From assembly GCA_942491465.1 (NCBI GenBank), contig CALOBA010000047.1, forward strand, positions 1 through 44,530: DNA of 44,530 nt, given 5' to 3'. Position 1 is the first letter of the stretch; every line of letters starts with the position of its first letter. The notes beneath the pieces were generated by a model. That model searched no databases. It saw nothing but the letters and a program-made list of their open reading frames with translations, and had not been told where the DNA came from. The position numbers were made by a program, and so were the translations under genes. Of this stretch, positions 23,553-31,676 are shown one piece after another. This stretch comes from CALOBA01 sp942491465. GTDB taxonomy: Bacteria > Pseudomonadota > Gammaproteobacteria > Chromatiales > Chromatiaceae.

Positions 23553-24119
23553 TCACCCTGTCTTGCGCACCAGTTCGGCCAGCCGTTTGATGCCTCGGTG
23601 AACCTGTACCTTCAGGGCCGAGGCGGAGACGCCGGTACGTTGTGACGCCTCCGCGACGGACAACCCTTCCAGCTTGATAAGGGCAATCGCTTGTTGCTGT
23701 GCCTCCGGCAACTCCGCCAGCAGCGTCGTCAAGTCTCGCTGCGCCGTCGGCTCCTCATGCACCGCGGGCTGATCGCGCTCCGCCAGCTCGTCGAACGGGT
23801 CGTGCAAGGCCTCGCGGCGACCGCGGCGTCGCCACAGGTCGATCAACTTGTGGCGTGCGATGGCCAGCGCCCAGCGGCTGACGGGGACGGCCGCGTCATA
23901 GGTACCGCGTTGCAGATGGATCGCGAGCAGGGTCTCCTGCACCAGGTCCTCCAGCTCGTCGGGCAGCGACTGCATCCGCCGCCGCAAGAATCCCCGTAGC
24001 CGCTCGGCGATGCACGTCAGGGCCTGCCGATAGGCGACCTCGTCACCGGTCTGGGCGCGGAGCCACAGTGGCTGCAGCTTGGCCTCGAAATCGTCCGCGA
24101 GCGGGCTTGGTGTCGTCAT
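23553..24119 (-). CDS. ECF sigma factor (SigF-like)
   Basis: 188 residues. Region 2 is visible as LQPLWLRAQTGDEVAYRQAL, DELEDLVQETLLAIHLQRGT and RWALAIARHKLIDLWRRRGR; region 4 as LAELPEAQQQAIALIKLEGL, SVAEASQRTGVSASALKVQV HRGIKRL, a complete helix-turn-helix. The start at 24119 (MTTPSPLADD) has GGAGG 8 nt upstream and fits a transcription start near 24137; an earlier ATG at 24134 would nearly coincide with that start. It is cotranscribed with nrsF, and its own promoter and the divergent bufA promoter share the same GTAACC-N16-CGAC pattern, so it probably drives both. Confidence 0.93.
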   Translation of the reverse strand: MTTPSPLADDFEAKLQPLWLRAQTGDEVAYRQALTCIAERLRGFLRRRMQSLPDELEDLVQETLLAIHLQRGTYDAAVPVSRWALAIARHKLIDLWRRRGRREALHDPFDELAERDQPAVHEEPTAQRDLTTLLAELPEAQQQAIALIKLEGLSVAEASQRTGVSASALKVQVHRGIKRLAELVRKTG

Positions 24120-24143
24120 TGCAGCGGCCTCCATAACGCGTCA

Positions 24144-24169
24144 GTCGCTGCCGGGACATCAAAGGTTAC
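24144..24169 (-). promoter_or_regulatory. ECF-type promoter of the sigma-nrsF operon
   Basis: On the minus strand GTAACC (24169-24164) is followed after exactly 16 nt by CGAC (24147-24144). This is nearly the GTAACC-N16-CGAA motif known for SigF-type sigma factors. The sigma gene starts 25 nt downstream. Same elements and spacing as the divergent promoter at 24215. Confidence 0.75.
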
Positions 24170-24214
24170 AGAGCGCCGCAGATCGACCCTGCGAAAAAAA
24201 TGTATCCCTCGGCT

Positions 24215-24240
24215 GTAACCAAAAGCGGCACCCGGGCGAC
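24215..24240 (+). promoter_or_regulatory. ECF-type promoter of the bufferin operon
   Basis: GTAACC (24215-24220), 16 nt, then CGAC (24237-24240). Same elements and spacing as the promoter facing the sigma gene. The predicted start near 24247 leaves a leader of about 120 nt before bufA. Confidence 0.75.
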
Positions 24241-24369
24241 TGGATAACCGAGGGCGCAACGTCGAGGCCCGCCGGCCTAGTCCATTCGATCCGAATGGAT
24301 TCCGCCACCGAGCTGAGCGTCCGGTTCTCACATCAACCTCCCACTGCACTACATTTCGGAGCAATCAAC

Positions 24370-24675
24370 ATGTCTCAATCCCGTGCCATTCAGACCACCA
24401 CCGCCGCCGCACTCGCCCTGGCCTTGGGCGCCGCACTGACCCTGGGCAATGCCGCCGTTGCCGGCGAAGGCGCCGCCAAGGAGAAGTGCTACGGCGTCGC
24501 CCTCAAGGGCAAGAACGACTGCGCCGCCGGCCCCGGCACCAGTTGCGCCGGCAGCTCGAAGGTAGACCATCAGGGCGACGCCTGGAAGTACGTCCCCGCC
24601 GGCACCTGCGAGCAGACGGCCTCGCCGACGTCGCCGACCGGCCAAGGCCAGCTCGCCGCCTTCAAGGCCATGTAA
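24370..24675 (+). CDS. bufA: DUF2282 bufferin precursor peptide (BufA1-like)
   Basis: 101 residues. A signal peptide (ATTTTAAALALALGAALTLG-type hydrophobic stretch ending NAAVA) is followed by a mature part with four cysteines: EKCYGVALKGKNDCAAGPGT, then SCAGSSKVDHQGDAWKYVPA and GTCEQ. This Cys pattern and the KCYG...AWKYVPAGTCE frame are diagnostic of DUF2282. In bufferins the central cysteines are converted to thiooxazole heterocycles by the MNIO enzyme and the exported product chelates copper in the periplasm (family knowledge). CGGAG lies 8 nt before the ATG. First gene of a four-gene operon behind an ECF promoter. Confidence 0.92.
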   Translation: MSQSRAIQTTTAAALALALGAALTLGNAAVAGEGAAKEKCYGVALKGKNDCAAGPGTSCAGSSKVDHQGDAWKYVPAGTCEQTASPTSPTGQGQLAAFKAM

Positions 24676-24731
24676 CAGCAGCCCCGGGGCCGGCCCCAGC
24701 GCCGGCCCCCACCATGCCACGAGGAACGACC

Positions 24732-25592
24732 GTGACGACCACCTCTCTCATGTCGACCGCCGTCGGCATCGGCCTCAAGGCCCAGCATGTGCAGGACATC
24801 GACGAACAAGCACCCGCCTTGGATTTCTTCGAGGTGCACGCCGAGAACTACCTGGTTGCCGGCGGCCCCGCACTCCGGCAGCTGGCCCGAATCCGCGAAC
24901 GCTTTGCGCTGTCGATCCATGGCGTCGGGCTATCCATCGGCGGCGCGGCCCCCCTCGATCAAACACACCTGGATCGTCTGGTCGCCCTGCTGCAGCGCTT
25001 CGAGCCGGCCTGGTTCTCGGAGCATCTCGCCTGGTCCAGCCACGGCGGCGCATTCTACAACGACCTGCTGCCGCTACCCTACAACACCGCAACCCTGGTG
25101 CGCGTTTGCGACCATATCGACGAGGTGCAGGAACGTCTCGGGCGACGGCTGTTGCTGGAGAACCCCAGCACCTATATCGAGTTTGCCGCGTCCAGCATGG
25201 ACGAGGGGGCCTTCGTGGCCGAGGTGGCGGCGCGGACCGGCTGCGGGCTGCTGCTGGACGTGAACAACGCCTACATCAACGCCGTGAACCATGGCCGCGA
25301 CCCTTGGGATCTGATCGCCGCGCTGCCGGCCGCCGCCGTCGGCGAGATCCATCTGGCCGGCTTCGCCGAGGATTGCGACGGCGCCGGTGATCGACTCCTC
25401 ATCGACACCCACGGTGCGCCGGTGGCAGACGCGGTCTGGGACCTGTACCGGCGTACCCTGCGGCATCTCGGTCCGCGGCCGACCCTGATCGAGCGCGACC
25501 AGGCGATCCCGCCGCTGGCGGTGTTGGTCGCGGAGGCGGTGCAGGCCCGTGCGGCATTGGTCGACGCTGCCGCTTGGCCGGAGGCCGCGTAA
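24732..25592 (+). CDS. bufB: DUF692 MNIO enzyme (BufB-like)
   Basis: 286 residues from GTG 24732, with GAGGA 6 nt upstream; the frame is open earlier but overlaps bufA, so this start is preferred. MNIO enzymes are TIM-barrel, multi-iron oxidases that modify cysteines in RiPP precursors. Ligand-bearing motifs are all visible: FFEVHAENY, SIHGVGLSIGG, FSEHLAWS, LLLENPSTYIEF, LLLDVNNAYINAVNHG, GEIHLAGF, IDTHG and LIERDQAIPPL. The only clear partner substrate is the adjacent DUF2282 peptide. It overlaps bufC (TAATG), so the two are translated together. Confidence 0.94.
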   Translation: MTTTSLMSTAVGIGLKAQHVQDIDEQAPALDFFEVHAENYLVAGGPALRQLARIRERFALSIHGVGLSIGGAAPLDQTHLDRLVALLQRFEPAWFSEHLAWSSHGGAFYNDLLPLPYNTATLVRVCDHIDEVQERLGRRLLLENPSTYIEFAASSMDEGAFVAEVAARTGCGLLLDVNNAYINAVNHGRDPWDLIAALPAAAVGEIHLAGFAEDCDGAGDRLLIDTHGAPVADAVWDLYRRTLRHLGPRPTLIERDQAIPPLAVLVAEAVQARAALVDAAAWPEAA

Positions 25593-26392
25593 TGAGCACC
25601 CCCGACCCGATTCAAGTCGGGTTTTCCAACGCCTTGCTGGCCCCGGAACGCCCCCTGCCGCCGGGGGTGATCACCTGGAATGGTTCAGATCCATCGGTGC
25701 GTTTCGACGTCTACCGCAACAACGTCGTGGTGTCCCTGACCGAGGCGCTGGCGGAGGGCTTCCCGGTCACCCGCGCGCTGGTGGGCGAGCGCTTCTTCGC
25801 GGCCATGGCGCGCTGTTTCGTCGTCGCGCAGCCCCCCGGCTCGCCGATCCTGAGCGACTACGGCGATGCGTTGCCGGACTTTATCGCCGCCTTCCCACCC
25901 GCCCGGGGGCTGCCCTATCTACCGGACCTGGCGCGGCTGGAACGGGCACGCGTGAAGGCCTATCACGCCGCCGACGCACCCGTGCTGACGGCGCAGGACC
26001 TGGCAGAGCATCTCGACGAACCGCAACGGCTGCCCGCGGCCCGCCTGGCGCTGCATCCCGCCTGCACCGTGCTCGTCTCCGCGCATGCCATCGTCTCCCT
26101 GTGGGCGGCGCATCAGGGCGAAGGCCGCATCGAGGACGTGGACCTTCGTCGAGCGGAGTCGGCGTTGGTGCTGCGCGACGGCGATGAGGTGCTGGTATTG
26201 CCGCTGTCGCCGGCGATCGGCCCATTCTTGGCGGCGCTTGCGGCGGGGGCGCCGCTGGGTGAGGCCGCCGAGATCGCCGCGGCGACTGCCCCTGATTTCG
26301 ACCCGGTGCAGATCCCGACCCAGGCCCTGGCACTGCTTATCCATCATGGCGGCATCGCTGCCTGGCAACCCTCTGGAGAACGGACAACATGA
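25592..26392 (+). CDS. bufC: DUF2063 partner protein (BufC-like)
   Basis: 266 residues. The N-terminal HvfC/BufC domain is recognisable from FSNALLAPERPLPPGV, RFDVYRNNVVVSLTEALAEG and FPVTRALVGERFFAAMARCF followed by SPILSDYGDALPDFI. Such proteins partner the MNIO enzyme and are thought to bind the precursor peptide (RRE-like role). The C-terminal part (from about 165) is a separate alpha/beta region ending in a short helical domain. The ATG shares its A with the bufB TAA, and the TGA overlaps the next ATG, so translational coupling runs through the operon. Confidence 0.92.
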   Translation: MSTPDPIQVGFSNALLAPERPLPPGVITWNGSDPSVRFDVYRNNVVVSLTEALAEGFPVTRALVGERFFAAMARCFVVAQPPGSPILSDYGDALPDFIAAFPPARGLPYLPDLARLERARVKAYHAADAPVLTAQDLAEHLDEPQRLPAARLALHPACTVLVSAHAIVSLWAAHQGEGRIEDVDLRRAESALVLRDGDEVLVLPLSPAIGPFLAALAAGAPLGEAAEIAAATAPDFDPVQIPTQALALLIHHGGIAAWQPSGERTT

Positions 26393-26916
26393 ACACGACG
26401 CTCACCGCCCAGCCGATCCACCGCGACACCGCTCGTCTCGCCCCGGCCGCGCTGATCAGGGCCGGCAACCGGGCCATGGCCCGCATCCCGGAGGACCTGA
26501 TCGCATTGCTCGGGCGCTTTTCCATCGCCGCTGTGTTTTGGAAATCGGGCCAGACCAAGATCGAGGGCTTCGCCGTCGATCTCGTCGAGGGCAGCGTCCA
26601 GCTCGGTTGGCCGCGACTCTCGGACTCCGCGGTGGCGCTGTTTGAACATGAGTATCGTCTGCCCCTGCTGTCCCCGGAGCTGGGCGCCGTGCTCGCTGCC
26701 CTCGGCGAGCACGGTTTGCCGGTCTTGCTGCTGCTGGGCCTGGGCACGCGCTTCGCCGCCTTGGGTCTGCTGGTCATGACCGCGGTGATCCAGTTCTTGG
26801 TCTATCCCGGCGCCTATGCGACCCATGGGGTCTGGGCCGCCGTCCTGCTGTACCTCATGGCCCGCGGACCAGGCCGCCTGTCGCTGGACCACCTGATCGG
26901 TCGTCAACGAACATGA
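26389..26916 (+). CDS. DoxX-family membrane protein of the bufferin operon
   Basis: 175 residues with about four membrane helices. DoxX features are visible: LLGRFSIAAVFWKSGQTKIE (the conserved first helix with K-x-x), LSPELGAVLAALGEHGLPVL, LLLLGLGTRFAALGLLVMTA and HGVWAAVLLYLMARGPGRLS. DoxX proteins commonly close DUF2282-DUF692-DUF2063 operons, also called gig operons in metal-response work, where they may be redox partners at the membrane. The start overlaps the bufC stop (ATGA). Confidence 0.9.
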   Translation: MNTTLTAQPIHRDTARLAPAALIRAGNRAMARIPEDLIALLGRFSIAAVFWKSGQTKIEGFAVDLVEGSVQLGWPRLSDSAVALFEHEYRLPLLSPELGAVLAALGEHGLPVLLLLGLGTRFAALGLLVMTAVIQFLVYPGAYATHGVWAAVLLYLMARGPGRLSLDHLIGRQRT

Positions 26917-27016
26917 CGGGCTGCGTGTGGGCGCAGGCCGATACCGGACCTCAGAGCGGAGCGCGCCCGGGTTGAAACAGGTTGAATCCCGCGCGCCGAG
27001 CATCAGCAGATCAGTT

Positions 27017-27358
27017 CTAGCTGCTCGTGGTGCCGGGCACGTAGATGTAGGCCTTAGGAACGTCCGCCCCTTGCACCTTGATCGCGCTGCTCTCGAAGAA
27101 GCCCCCGAGGTTCACCGTCTCACCGGCCGCGTATTCGCCGATGGTGAAGCCTGTGCCCGTCACTTTGTAGGTGCCTGCCCCTGGCGGCATCTCGAAGAAC
27201 ACCCGGCACGGGTTGGAGCTGCACGTACCGGTGTCGCCTGGCGCCAGCGTGATCTCTCCCCAGTCCGAGACGAAGCGCCCATCGCTGGCGCAGGCGCTGA
27301 GCAACAGCGCTGCAAGCGCCGGCAGGCTGCGTGGGTAGGGTCGGACCAGGCTAAACAT
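27017..27358 (-). CDS. Small lipoprotein of unknown function
   Basis: 113 residues. The N-terminus has basic residues, a hydrophobic stretch and a lipobox (LPALAALLLSAC, Cys at about 22), so it should be lipid-anchored. The mature part is a short beta-rich domain with a Cys pair (GDTGTCSSNPCRVFFEMPPG), GTYKVTGTGFTIGEYAAGET and a final VPKAYIYVPGT. I do not know the family. Its ATG lies inside the end of the transposase-like gene upstream (8-nt overlap), which suggests coupling or that the RAYT gene brought its own promoter. Confidence 0.75.
   Translation of the reverse strand: MFSLVRPYPRSLPALAALLLSACASDGRFVSDWGEITLAPGDTGTCSSNPCRVFFEMPPGAGTYKVTGTGFTIGEYAAGETVNLGGFFESSAIKVQGADVPKAYIYVPGTTSS
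27337..27348. repeat. Left copy of 12-bp inverted repeat AGGGTCGGACCA
   Basis: The perfect reverse complement, TGGTCCGACCCT, lies at 28267-28278, so the pair encloses the RAYT gene. The left copy falls in the signal-peptide codons of the lipoprotein gene. It may mark ends of a moved segment or two single-stranded recognition sites of the RAYT. Confidence 0.55.
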
Positions 27359-28157
27359 CTGAGTTCTCAGTTTTTTTTACCCAAAAGAAGCCGTTATTGA
27401 GCGTTAGCGGGTCATTTTCGGGGCCAAAAGCCAGTCCGTAGGAAGTTTCCGGCTCCTTGAGCATGTAGCGTTCTCCCACTTCCTGTCGGACCCGCCGGCC
27501 CCGTGCCTGCACGCCCAGCGTTTCCAGAACCCCGTTCACAAACCCTTCACTGCCGACCGCGAGTGCTTCCGTCCATTCGGGCTGGCGAATGTTGTGGGGG
27601 CCGTTGATGGCCTCCTCTACCCATTCCCGGTGGCGCGCGGCCAGCTCCGCGTCGGACCCCAGTCCGCAGCATGCGAGAAGCTGCTCGCGATTGATGAGAC
27701 GGTAACGCTTCGGCGGCGATTGAATCTCGTGGTAGCCCCCGTGTCGCCAGGCGCTCGGGTGTGATACGACGCCGTTCCTGACCATATTGAGATCGATGTA
27801 TACCAGACAGCGAAGAAGATGACTGCCGCTCTCAATTGCCGTGGCGTGATATCGATCTTCCCAGAACGCGCCTTTACGGGCCTTCCTGCGATTGTATTCC
27901 TGTGCCGTTTGGCCGGCGACGAGCTGAATGCTTCGCGGGATGACGTCTTCCTGGTGATCCCGTACCAAGAGGTGGATGTGGTTGCAGGTGACCGTGTAGT
28001 TGAGGACTTGGAGCCCGAAGCGCTTCTTTGCCTCGAGCAGCCAGTGCAGCCATCGCCCGCGGTCGCGCGCGAACTTCAGCAGGAAGTCCTTCTTGTGACA
28101 GCGGTGTGTGATGTGCCAGATCTGTCCTGGGATGTGATGTCGATTGGCTCTTGCCAT
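27351..28157 (-). CDS. REP-associated tyrosine transposase (RAYT, Y1/HUH family)
   Basis: 268 residues. The HUH motif is visible as NYTVTCNHIHLLV (His-x-His), the catalytic tyrosine probably in QTAQEYNRRKARKGAFWEDR, and the family's N-terminal start as RANRHHIPGQIWHITHRCHK. The core is followed by a longer C-terminal extension (about 90 residues) as in many chromosomal RAYTs. RAYTs are single-copy, domesticated relatives of IS200/IS605 transposases that act on REP hairpins. A perfect 12-bp inverted repeat encloses the gene. It is intact, which argues for selection. Confidence 0.88.
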   Translation of the reverse strand: MARANRHHIPGQIWHITHRCHKKDFLLKFARDRGRWLHWLLEAKKRFGLQVLNYTVTCNHIHLLVRDHQEDVIPRSIQLVAGQTAQEYNRRKARKGAFWEDRYHATAIESGSHLLRCLVYIDLNMVRNGVVSHPSAWRHGGYHEIQSPPKRYRLINREQLLACCGLGSDAELAARHREWVEEAINGPHNIRQPEWTEALAVGSEGFVNGVLETLGVQARGRRVRQEVGERYMLKEPETSYGLAFGPENDPLTLNNGFFWVKKTENSDV

Positions 28158-28266
28158 GTGTCTGTTCCGGAGGAAAACTCGCCCATTTTAGGGGGGAAAT
28201 CAGCGATCTAAGTGGTCAATGGTGCAGTTCATGTTGTTCTTTTTTATAAAAATCAATAGATTGGGA

Positions 28267-28278
28267 TGGTCCGACCCT
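28267..28278. repeat. Right copy of the 12-bp inverted repeat (TGGTCCGACCCT)
   Basis: Perfect reverse complement of 27337-27348. It lies between the RAYT start and the channel gene, followed by a partial direct repeat CCTCGACCCTCCTCG. Confidence 0.55.
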
Positions 28279-28315
28279 CCTCGACCCTCCTCGCCTCATA
28301 GGAGTGCGCTGATCC

Positions 28316-30271
28316 ATGCTGAGCAGAATCAAACACTGGCTGACATTTCGCCTCGAGCGGATGGTGATGCACGGCCCCCTGGCGCGCTTCGCCATCATCC
28401 TCGGGCTGGTGGTTGCCGTCGCGGTGGTGGCGGGCCTGTTGGTGCGCGCCGTTGCCCCCGGATTCGAGTCCACCGGCGAGGCGATCTGGTGGGCCTTTCT
28501 CCGGCTGACCGATCCCGGCTACCTAGGAGAAGATGTCGGCATCGCCCGGGCATCGGTGTCCACCGCGGTCACCGTGCTCGGCTACATCCTGTTCATGGGT
28601 GCGCTGATCGCCATCCTGGTGCAGTGGCTCGACCGCACGCTGAACCGCCTGGAGCGGGGGCTGACGCCGGTGGCGCTGAACGCGCACATCGTGCTGCTCG
28701 GTTGGACCAGCCGCACGCCGAGCGTGTTGGAGGAACTCCTGGCCTCCGAGGGTCGCATTGAGCGCTTCCTACGCAGCCGCGGTGCACGGCGGCTGCGGGT
28801 GGCGGTGCTGGCGGAGCGTGCCGGCGCGGACCTGGTGGGCGAGCTGCGCCAGCAGCTGCGCGAGCGTTGGAGCGCCCGCCGGATCATCCTGCGCAGCGGG
28901 TCGCCGCTGGAGATCGAGGCACTTGGCCGAATCGACTTTGCGCACGCCGCCGCGGTAGTGATCCCTGCCGCCGATACCACCGCCGGCAGTGCGCTCGACG
29001 CCGACGCGCGCTCCGTCAAGACCCTGATGATGATGGGCGCGGCACTGGCCGAAGATCCGCCCGAAGAGCCCCCGCTGATGGTGCTGGAACTGCAGGACAC
29101 CGGCTACGCGCCCTGGCTGCGGACCTTGTATCCGGGGCCGTTGGAGGTCATCGGCGGTGACGACGTGCTGGTGCAACTCATGGTGCAGAGTGTGCGCCAT
29201 CCCGGCCTGTCACACGTCTACGAAGAGGTCCTGTCCGATCAGCGCGGCTCCCAGATCTATGTCCGCGAAGCGCCGGACTTGGTGGGGGCGTCGATTCGCC
29301 AGCTCGCTTATGCCTTCCCGGAGGGTGTACTGCTGGGCCTCGCGCGACCAAAGGGTGACGGCTTTGCGGCGCTGCTGAACCCGCCGGATACGTTGCGGGT
29401 CGAACCTGGCGACCGCGTTGTGGTGCTGGCAACGCGCTACTCGGATGCGCGACCACCGGATGGCCTTGCCTCCGCGCAGCAGTTGGCGGAACGACCACCG
29501 CTGTCGACGTGCATCCCGATCCAACGCCGCGTTCTGGTGCTGGGGTGGAACCATCTGGTGCCGGCGCTGATGGAGGAATTCGCCTCACATCCGCACGATC
29601 GGTTCCAGATCGATATCGTCTCCGAGGTCACCGCGTCGAAGCGACGCAAGCGCCTGGCCGCGGAGGGCATCCCCGAGGAGCGCATCCAGATCAGCCACCA
29701 CGAATTCAACTACACCGTCCCGGCGTATCTCGCGGGCATCGATCCGAGCAGCTACGACAACGTGCTGCTGCTGCGCAGCGAGAGGCTCAAGACCGATTCA
29801 GAATCCGACGCGCGGACCATTTTGGCCTACCTGTTGCTGCGCCAGCTCACGGCCGACACAGCGGGCCCGCATATCTTTATGGAGCTGGTGGACCCCGACA
29901 ACAGCCATCTGTTCGAGAATCGCTTGGAGAACGAGCACACCGAAATCGTCGTCACCTCGCGCATCGTCAGCCACATGCTGGCCCGGGTGGCGCTGCGCCG
30001 GGAGCTTCGCGCCGTGTTCGACGCGCTGTTCAGTTCCGGCGGCTGCGATATCACCTTCCGCAGGATTGCCGACTACGACCTGGCCCCGGGGCACTATGTC
30101 TTCGCCGACCTGCAGAAGGCCGTGGACGCACGCGGAGACATCGCCATTGGCCTGCGCCAGCACCGGCGTCGGCGCCACAGCGACGGGGGCATTCTGCTCA
30201 ATCCCGGCCGCGACGAACCGCTCGACCTCGCGGACTTGGACGATCTGGTCGTGCTGTCCACGTCCGACTGA
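28316..30271 (+). CDS. CASTOR/POLLUX-type ion channel with double RCK-like domains
   Basis: 651 residues. Two membrane helices near the N-terminus (FAIILGLVVAVAVVAGLLV and VTVLGYILFMGALIAILVQW) flank a pore-like segment (AIWWAFLRLTDPGYLGE), then a long cytoplasmic part with two Rossmann/RCK-like modules (AHIVLLGWTSRTPSVLEELL and RVLVLGWNHLVPALMEEF) and HVYEEVLSDQRGSQIYVREA. This is the architecture of bacterial CASTOR/POLLUX/SYM8-related channels. Selectivity is unknown; there is no TVGYG filter. AGGAG lies 11 nt before ATG 28316. It is convergent with the CorC-type gene. Confidence 0.85.
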   Translation: MLSRIKHWLTFRLERMVMHGPLARFAIILGLVVAVAVVAGLLVRAVAPGFESTGEAIWWAFLRLTDPGYLGEDVGIARASVSTAVTVLGYILFMGALIAILVQWLDRTLNRLERGLTPVALNAHIVLLGWTSRTPSVLEELLASEGRIERFLRSRGARRLRVAVLAERAGADLVGELRQQLRERWSARRIILRSGSPLEIEALGRIDFAHAAAVVIPAADTTAGSALDADARSVKTLMMMGAALAEDPPEEPPLMVLELQDTGYAPWLRTLYPGPLEVIGGDDVLVQLMVQSVRHPGLSHVYEEVLSDQRGSQIYVREAPDLVGASIRQLAYAFPEGVLLGLARPKGDGFAALLNPPDTLRVEPGDRVVVLATRYSDARPPDGLASAQQLAERPPLSTCIPIQRRVLVLGWNHLVPALMEEFASHPHDRFQIDIVSEVTASKRRKRLAAEGIPEERIQISHHEFNYTVPAYLAGIDPSSYDNVLLLRSERLKTDSESDARTILAYLLLRQLTADTAGPHIFMELVDPDNSHLFENRLENEHTEIVVTSRIVSHMLARVALRRELRAVFDALFSSGGCDITFRRIADYDLAPGHYVFADLQKAVDARGDIAIGLRQHRRRRHSDGGILLNPGRDEPLDLADLDDLVVLSTSD

Positions 30272-30398
30272 CCCCATGCGCTACGCGGCGACGACGCCCC
30301 GCAAGGGCTGCGCGATGATGGCGTTGGGGGCGGCGGTTTTCCGGCGTCGCCGAGTCGGCGGCGTTGAGGTTTGCGCCGAGCGTCCGCCCGACCTGAAC

Positions 30399-31676
30399 TC
30401 AGTCCGCCCGCGGGCCGCTGTCGGCATCGGGTGGAGACGCCGATGCCGCCGGCACCCGCGTCAGCACGACCTGGCGAATGCGCCGCGCCGATGCGTTCTG
30501 GACCTTGATCTCCAGTCCGTCGAGGGGGAATATCTCCCCCTCGCGGGGGATGCGCCCGGTGTGGTCGAGCAGCCAGTAGTTGACGGTATCGGTGGGCTTG
30601 CCGGGTAGCTCGGTATCGAAGAATTCCTCGATCACGCGCAGTTCGACCTGACCATCCACCAGGATGCTGTCCTCCGACAGCAGCATGTGCTGGTCCGGGA
30701 TCTTGTCGCTCTCGTCGTAGATCTCGCCGACTACCTCCTCCACCAGGTCCTCCAGCGTGACCACGCCCTGCAGGTAGCCGGTCTCGTCCACCACCACGGC
30801 CAGGTGCTGCTGCTCGCGGCGCAGCACGCCGAGGAGCACGTCCACCTTCTGGTTCTCGGGCACATACATCGGCGTGCGGGCGATGCTGAAGGCGTCGACG
30901 TCGGTGCGACCGGCGGCGACGGCCTCGAACATATCGCGCAGGAACAGGACCTTGAGCACCTCGTTCGGGTCGTCGCCATACAGCGGGATGCGCGAGTAGG
31001 TCTGCGCCAGCACCTCCGGCAGGATGTCGTCGAGGGGGCGGCGGCCGTCGAGCATGAACACGCGGCGCATGGGCGTCATCACGTCGCCGGCCTTCAGATC
31101 GTTCAAGATGAACACCCGCTCGATCATCGCGCGCTCGTCGGACTCGATGGTGCCTTCCACCTCGCCGTGCTCGGTCATGGTGATCAGCTCGGCCTCGGTG
31201 ACGATCGGGTCGCCCTTGCCGCCGGTCATGCGCTGGACCCAATTGGTGAGGCCATTGAACAGCCAGACCAGCGGATGAATGGCGCGCATGAACAGCACCA
31301 GGATCGGCGCGATCAGCAACGAGATGCGCTCGGCGTAGCGGGTGGCCAGGCTCTTTGGCGTGATCTCTCCGAACACCAGGATCAGGATCGTCAGCACGCC
31401 CACCGCCACCCCCGGCCCGAGATCTCCGAGCCACTTGGTGGCCAACACCGTCGCCATGGCCGACGCCGCGATGTTGACCACGTTGTTGCCGATCAGGATG
31501 GTGATCAGCATCCGCGACGGATTGCTCTTCAGCCGAAACAGCGCCGCGGCACCCGGCCGCCCCTCGCGGTTCAGCGCCTCCGCCCGGGCCAGCGAGATCG
31601 ATACCAGGGCCGTCTCCGAGCCGGAGAAGACGCCGGAGAGGAGCAGCAGCAACAATAGCGTCAGGAGCTCTTGCAC
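30399..31676 (-). CDS. CNNM/CorC (HlyC/CorC) family transporter
   Basis: 425 residues. The DUF21/CNNM membrane domain (LLLLLLLSGVFSGSETALVS with ARAEALNREG, then MLITILIGNNVVNIAASAMA and LILVFGEITPKSLATRYAER) is followed by two CBS domains (DVMTPMRRVFMLDGRRPLDD, LAVVVDETGYLQGVVTLEDL VEEVVGEI) and the C-terminal CorC_HlyC domain (VNYWLLDHTGRIPREGE). The family is linked to Mg2+/Co2+ efflux and metal homeostasis. It is in the YfjD-like branch by length. Single gene, convergent with the channel gene. Confidence 0.92.
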   Translation of the reverse strand: MQELLTLLLLLLLSGVFSGSETALVSISLARAEALNREGRPGAAALFRLKSNPSRMLITILIGNNVVNIAASAMATVLATKWLGDLGPGVAVGVLTILILVFGEITPKSLATRYAERISLLIAPILVLFMRAIHPLVWLFNGLTNWVQRMTGGKGDPIVTEAELITMTEHGEVEGTIESDERAMIERVFILNDLKAGDVMTPMRRVFMLDGRRPLDDILPEVLAQTYSRIPLYGDDPNEVLKVLFLRDMFEAVAAGRTDVDAFSIARTPMYVPENQKVDVLLGVLRREQQHLAVVVDETGYLQGVVTLEDLVEEVVGEIYDESDKIPDQHMLLSEDSILVDGQVELRVIEEFFDTELPGKPTDTVNYWLLDHTGRIPREGEIFPLDGLEIKVQNASARRIRQVVLTRVPAASASPPDADSGPRAD

